Shown piece after piece: positions 62,796 to 64,000 of a stretch of DNA of 64,000 nt (position 1 is the stretch's first letter; every line of letters begins with the position of its first letter). Origin of the DNA: Desulfomicrobium macestii (GTDB lineage: Bacteria > Desulfobacterota > Desulfovibrionia > Desulfovibrionales > Desulfomicrobiaceae); assembly GCF_014873765.1 (NCBI RefSeq), contig NZ_JADBGG010000026.1, positions 1 through 64,000 of the forward strand, written 5' to 3'. The notes under the pieces are model-generated. The model ran no database searches, was not told the DNA's origin, and was given only the letters and a program-made list of their open reading frames with translations. The position numbers were made by a program, and so were the translations under genes.

Positions 62796-63353
62796 CTATC
62801 CGGGCGTGCGGAAGTAGATGACGGACTGGGCGCTCATCTTCTTGACGATCTCCTTGCCCTCGGCCTGAAGCTCCATCTTCAGGATCTCCTTTTCTCCGAA
62901 GCGGATGGCGTCGGTCAGGCAGACCTCCGCGCAGACGGGCTTTTCGCCCACATGCACGCGCTCCCAGCACAGATCGCACTTGTGGGCCTTGTTTCTGGCC
63001 GCGTCGAACTGGATGACCCCGTACGGGCAGGCCTCGATGCAGTCGCGGCTGCCTTTGCATTTGTCGGCCATGATGCGCACGATGCCGGTTTCGGTGTCCT
63101 TGACGATGGCTTCGGCCTTGCAGGCCTTGATGCACGCGGCATTTTTGCAGTGCTGGCAGGGCATGACCCAGGACTGGATGGCGATGTCCGGGTAGGTCCC
63201 CTGACGATCGCTCTCGACGCGCAGATAATAGGGCATCATGCCGGGCACGGCCGAGGCGTGGTCGACCAGGCCGTGGTAGTTTCGACAGGCCGCCACGCAG
63301 GTCTTGCAACCGATGCAGCGTTCCAGATCAATGGCGAGACTGAGTTGTTTCAT
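62796..63353 (-). CDS. Four-cluster ferredoxin subunit of a molybdopterin oxidoreductase
   Basis: A 185-residue DmsB/PhsB/NrfC-type protein with four [4Fe-4S] ligand sets: CIGCKTCVAACR near 15, CQHCKNAACIKAC near 65, CKGSRDCIEACPYG near 97, and CDLCWERVHVGEKPVCAEVC near 123. It passes electrons between a molybdopterin subunit and a membrane partner. It is 12 bases downstream of the catalytic subunit. The real substrate (sulfur compound, DMSO, or other) cannot be told from the visible part. Confidence 0.94.
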   Translation of the reverse strand: MKQLSLAIDLERCIGCKTCVAACRNYHGLVDHASAVPGMMPYYLRVESDRQGTYPDIAIQSWVMPCQHCKNAACIKACKAEAIVKDTETGIVRIMADKCKGSRDCIEACPYGVIQFDAARNKAHKCDLCWERVHVGEKPVCAEVCLTDAIRFGEKEILKMELQAEGKEIVKKMSAQSVIYFRTPG

Positions 63354-63365
63354 GGCTTGCCTCCT

Positions 63366-64000
63366 TCATCGTTCCACGGTGACGCGGGTGGACACGTGCG
63401 ATTCCCCGCCGACAAGGTCCTGCCAGTCGAGCGTCATGCCCGAATCGGAAATGAGGACGTTGTCGCTGACTCCTTCGCCAAGCACAGCCACCCGGCCGAC
63501 GGTGGCGCCGAAACCGTGATGCAGGCCCAGACAGTCGGGGCGGATGCGTTCGGTGCGCTTGGCCCGGACTTTGATCCGGCCGGTGCGGGAGCGCACGGAG
63601 ACCACCGCCCCGTCTTCGATGCCGAGCTTCTTGGCGGTTGCCGTGTTGATGAGCAGCGGATTTTCCATGAGTCCGCCGACGGGATCGCGCAGCTGCGGAT
63701 TGTTGTGGGTCCACTGGCCCGAGCCCTGGTGGAAGATGGTCCGGTAGGAGATGAGAATGAAGGGGAATTCCCCTGTATCGGCCTCGTATTCAGGGGCCAG
63801 CCCCACGCGCGGCAAGGCCTGGTGCACGTCCTCCAGATCCTCCCAGTAGAGATGGACCTTCTTGCTCGGTGTGCCGAAGCCGCCGCGCTCATATTTCCGG
63901 AAACCGGTGGTCCCGGGCGACCAGAGACCGCCCATGGCCTGCAGCCTGTCCACCGACAGGCCAAGGCCCGCCAGTTGGATGTCGTAATATTCCAGGTCGT
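63366..64000 (-). CDS. Molybdopterin oxidoreductase catalytic subunit, C-terminal part (cut by window edge)
   Basis: The open frame runs from the window edge to the stop at 63366, about 211 codons. GEFPFILISYRTIFHQGSGQWTHNNPQLRD, NPLLINTATAKKLGIEDGAVVSVRSRTGRIKVRAK and the following GLHHGFGATVGR belong to the molydopterin dinucleotide-binding domain at the C-terminus of DMSO-reductase-family enzymes. The N-terminal cluster, any TAT signal and the metal ligand lie beyond 64000. With the ferredoxin subunit it forms a two-gene module typical of thiosulfate/polysulfide reductase-like complexes. Confidence 0.92.
   Translation of the reverse strand, partial: DLEYYDIQLAGLGLSVDRLQAMGGLWSPGTTGFRKYERGGFGTPSKKVHLYWEDLEDVHQALPRVGLAPEYEADTGEFPFILISYRTIFHQGSGQWTHNNPQLRDPVGGLMENPLLINTATAKKLGIEDGAVVSVRSRTGRIKVRAKRTERIRPDCLGLHHGFGATVGRVAVLGEGVSDNVLISDSGMTLDWQDLVGGESHVSTRVTVER

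Overview
The window looks like the chromosome of a sulfate-reducing deltaproteobacterium of the order Desulfovibrionales, most likely close to Desulfomicrobium or Desulfovibrio. The basis is a stand-alone desulforedoxin, hypCDE hydrogenase maturation genes, a manganese-dependent inorganic pyrophosphatase, a long run of LPS/Kdo genes linked to rpoN and a mannose-type PTS, and an NAD-linked formate dehydrogenase. The genus is an inference from gene content and order, not from a database search.

Positions 1-28300 are a surface-glycan locus. Almost all of it (28278 down to 3136) lies on the minus strand with overlapping or closely spaced genes. It reads as one ~25-kb transcription unit: a winged-helix regulator, NeuB, a NusG/RfaH-like antiterminator, two glycosyltransferases, a WlbA/WlbB-type fusion with a DegT aminotransferase (N-acetylated amino-uronic acid pathway), a NeuA-like cytidylyltransferase with an unknown partner, an AsnB-type amidotransferase and an NDP-sugar epimerase, a broken methyltransferase gene, then a very GC-rich block. 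That block holds two radical SAM proteins, a methyltransferase-transglutaminase fusion, a glycosyltransferase-deacetylase fusion and two further glycosyltransferases, followed by a second AsnB and a second epimerase. Base composition changes abruptly several times (AT-rich at 1-1990 and ~23690-25250, GC-rich between), including inside one gene, so the locus is a patchwork of horizontally acquired pieces.

Positions 28900-34400 (minus) hold a TPR protein, carA, kdsB, waaA, ddl and an HD-domain gene. Positions 34495-38572 (plus) hold hypC, hypD, hypE, a DEDDh exonuclease and a conserved small gene. They are interspersed with two families of palindromic dispersed elements whose copies differ but keep their base pairing.

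Positions 38970-49837 (minus) are a conserved block: pyrG, kdsA, kdsC, lptC, lptA, lptB, rpoN, hpf, ptsN, rapZ, PTS EIIA, EIIB and EIIC (the last frameshifted at a homopolymer), then the pyrophosphatase gene. Together with kdsB and waaA it supplies Kdo and exports LPS; a PagL-like lipid A deacylase lies at 52267.

Positions 50158-64000 carry a PurQ-like protein, tadA overlapping a tRNA-Ser(CGA), an apparent terminated minus-strand transcript of unknown content, pagL, desulforedoxin, an OmpA-like lipoprotein, a FUSC-type transporter, a three-gene NAD-dependent formate dehydrogenase, a duplicated DUF1566 protein, a DksA/TraR-type zinc finger protein, a cluster of REP-like palindromes, and the start of a molybdopterin oxidoreductase operon cut by the window edge.

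Starts were moved from the longest open frame where a Shine-Dalgarno sequence or family length favoured a downstream codon; these choices are noted. GC statements are by eye.
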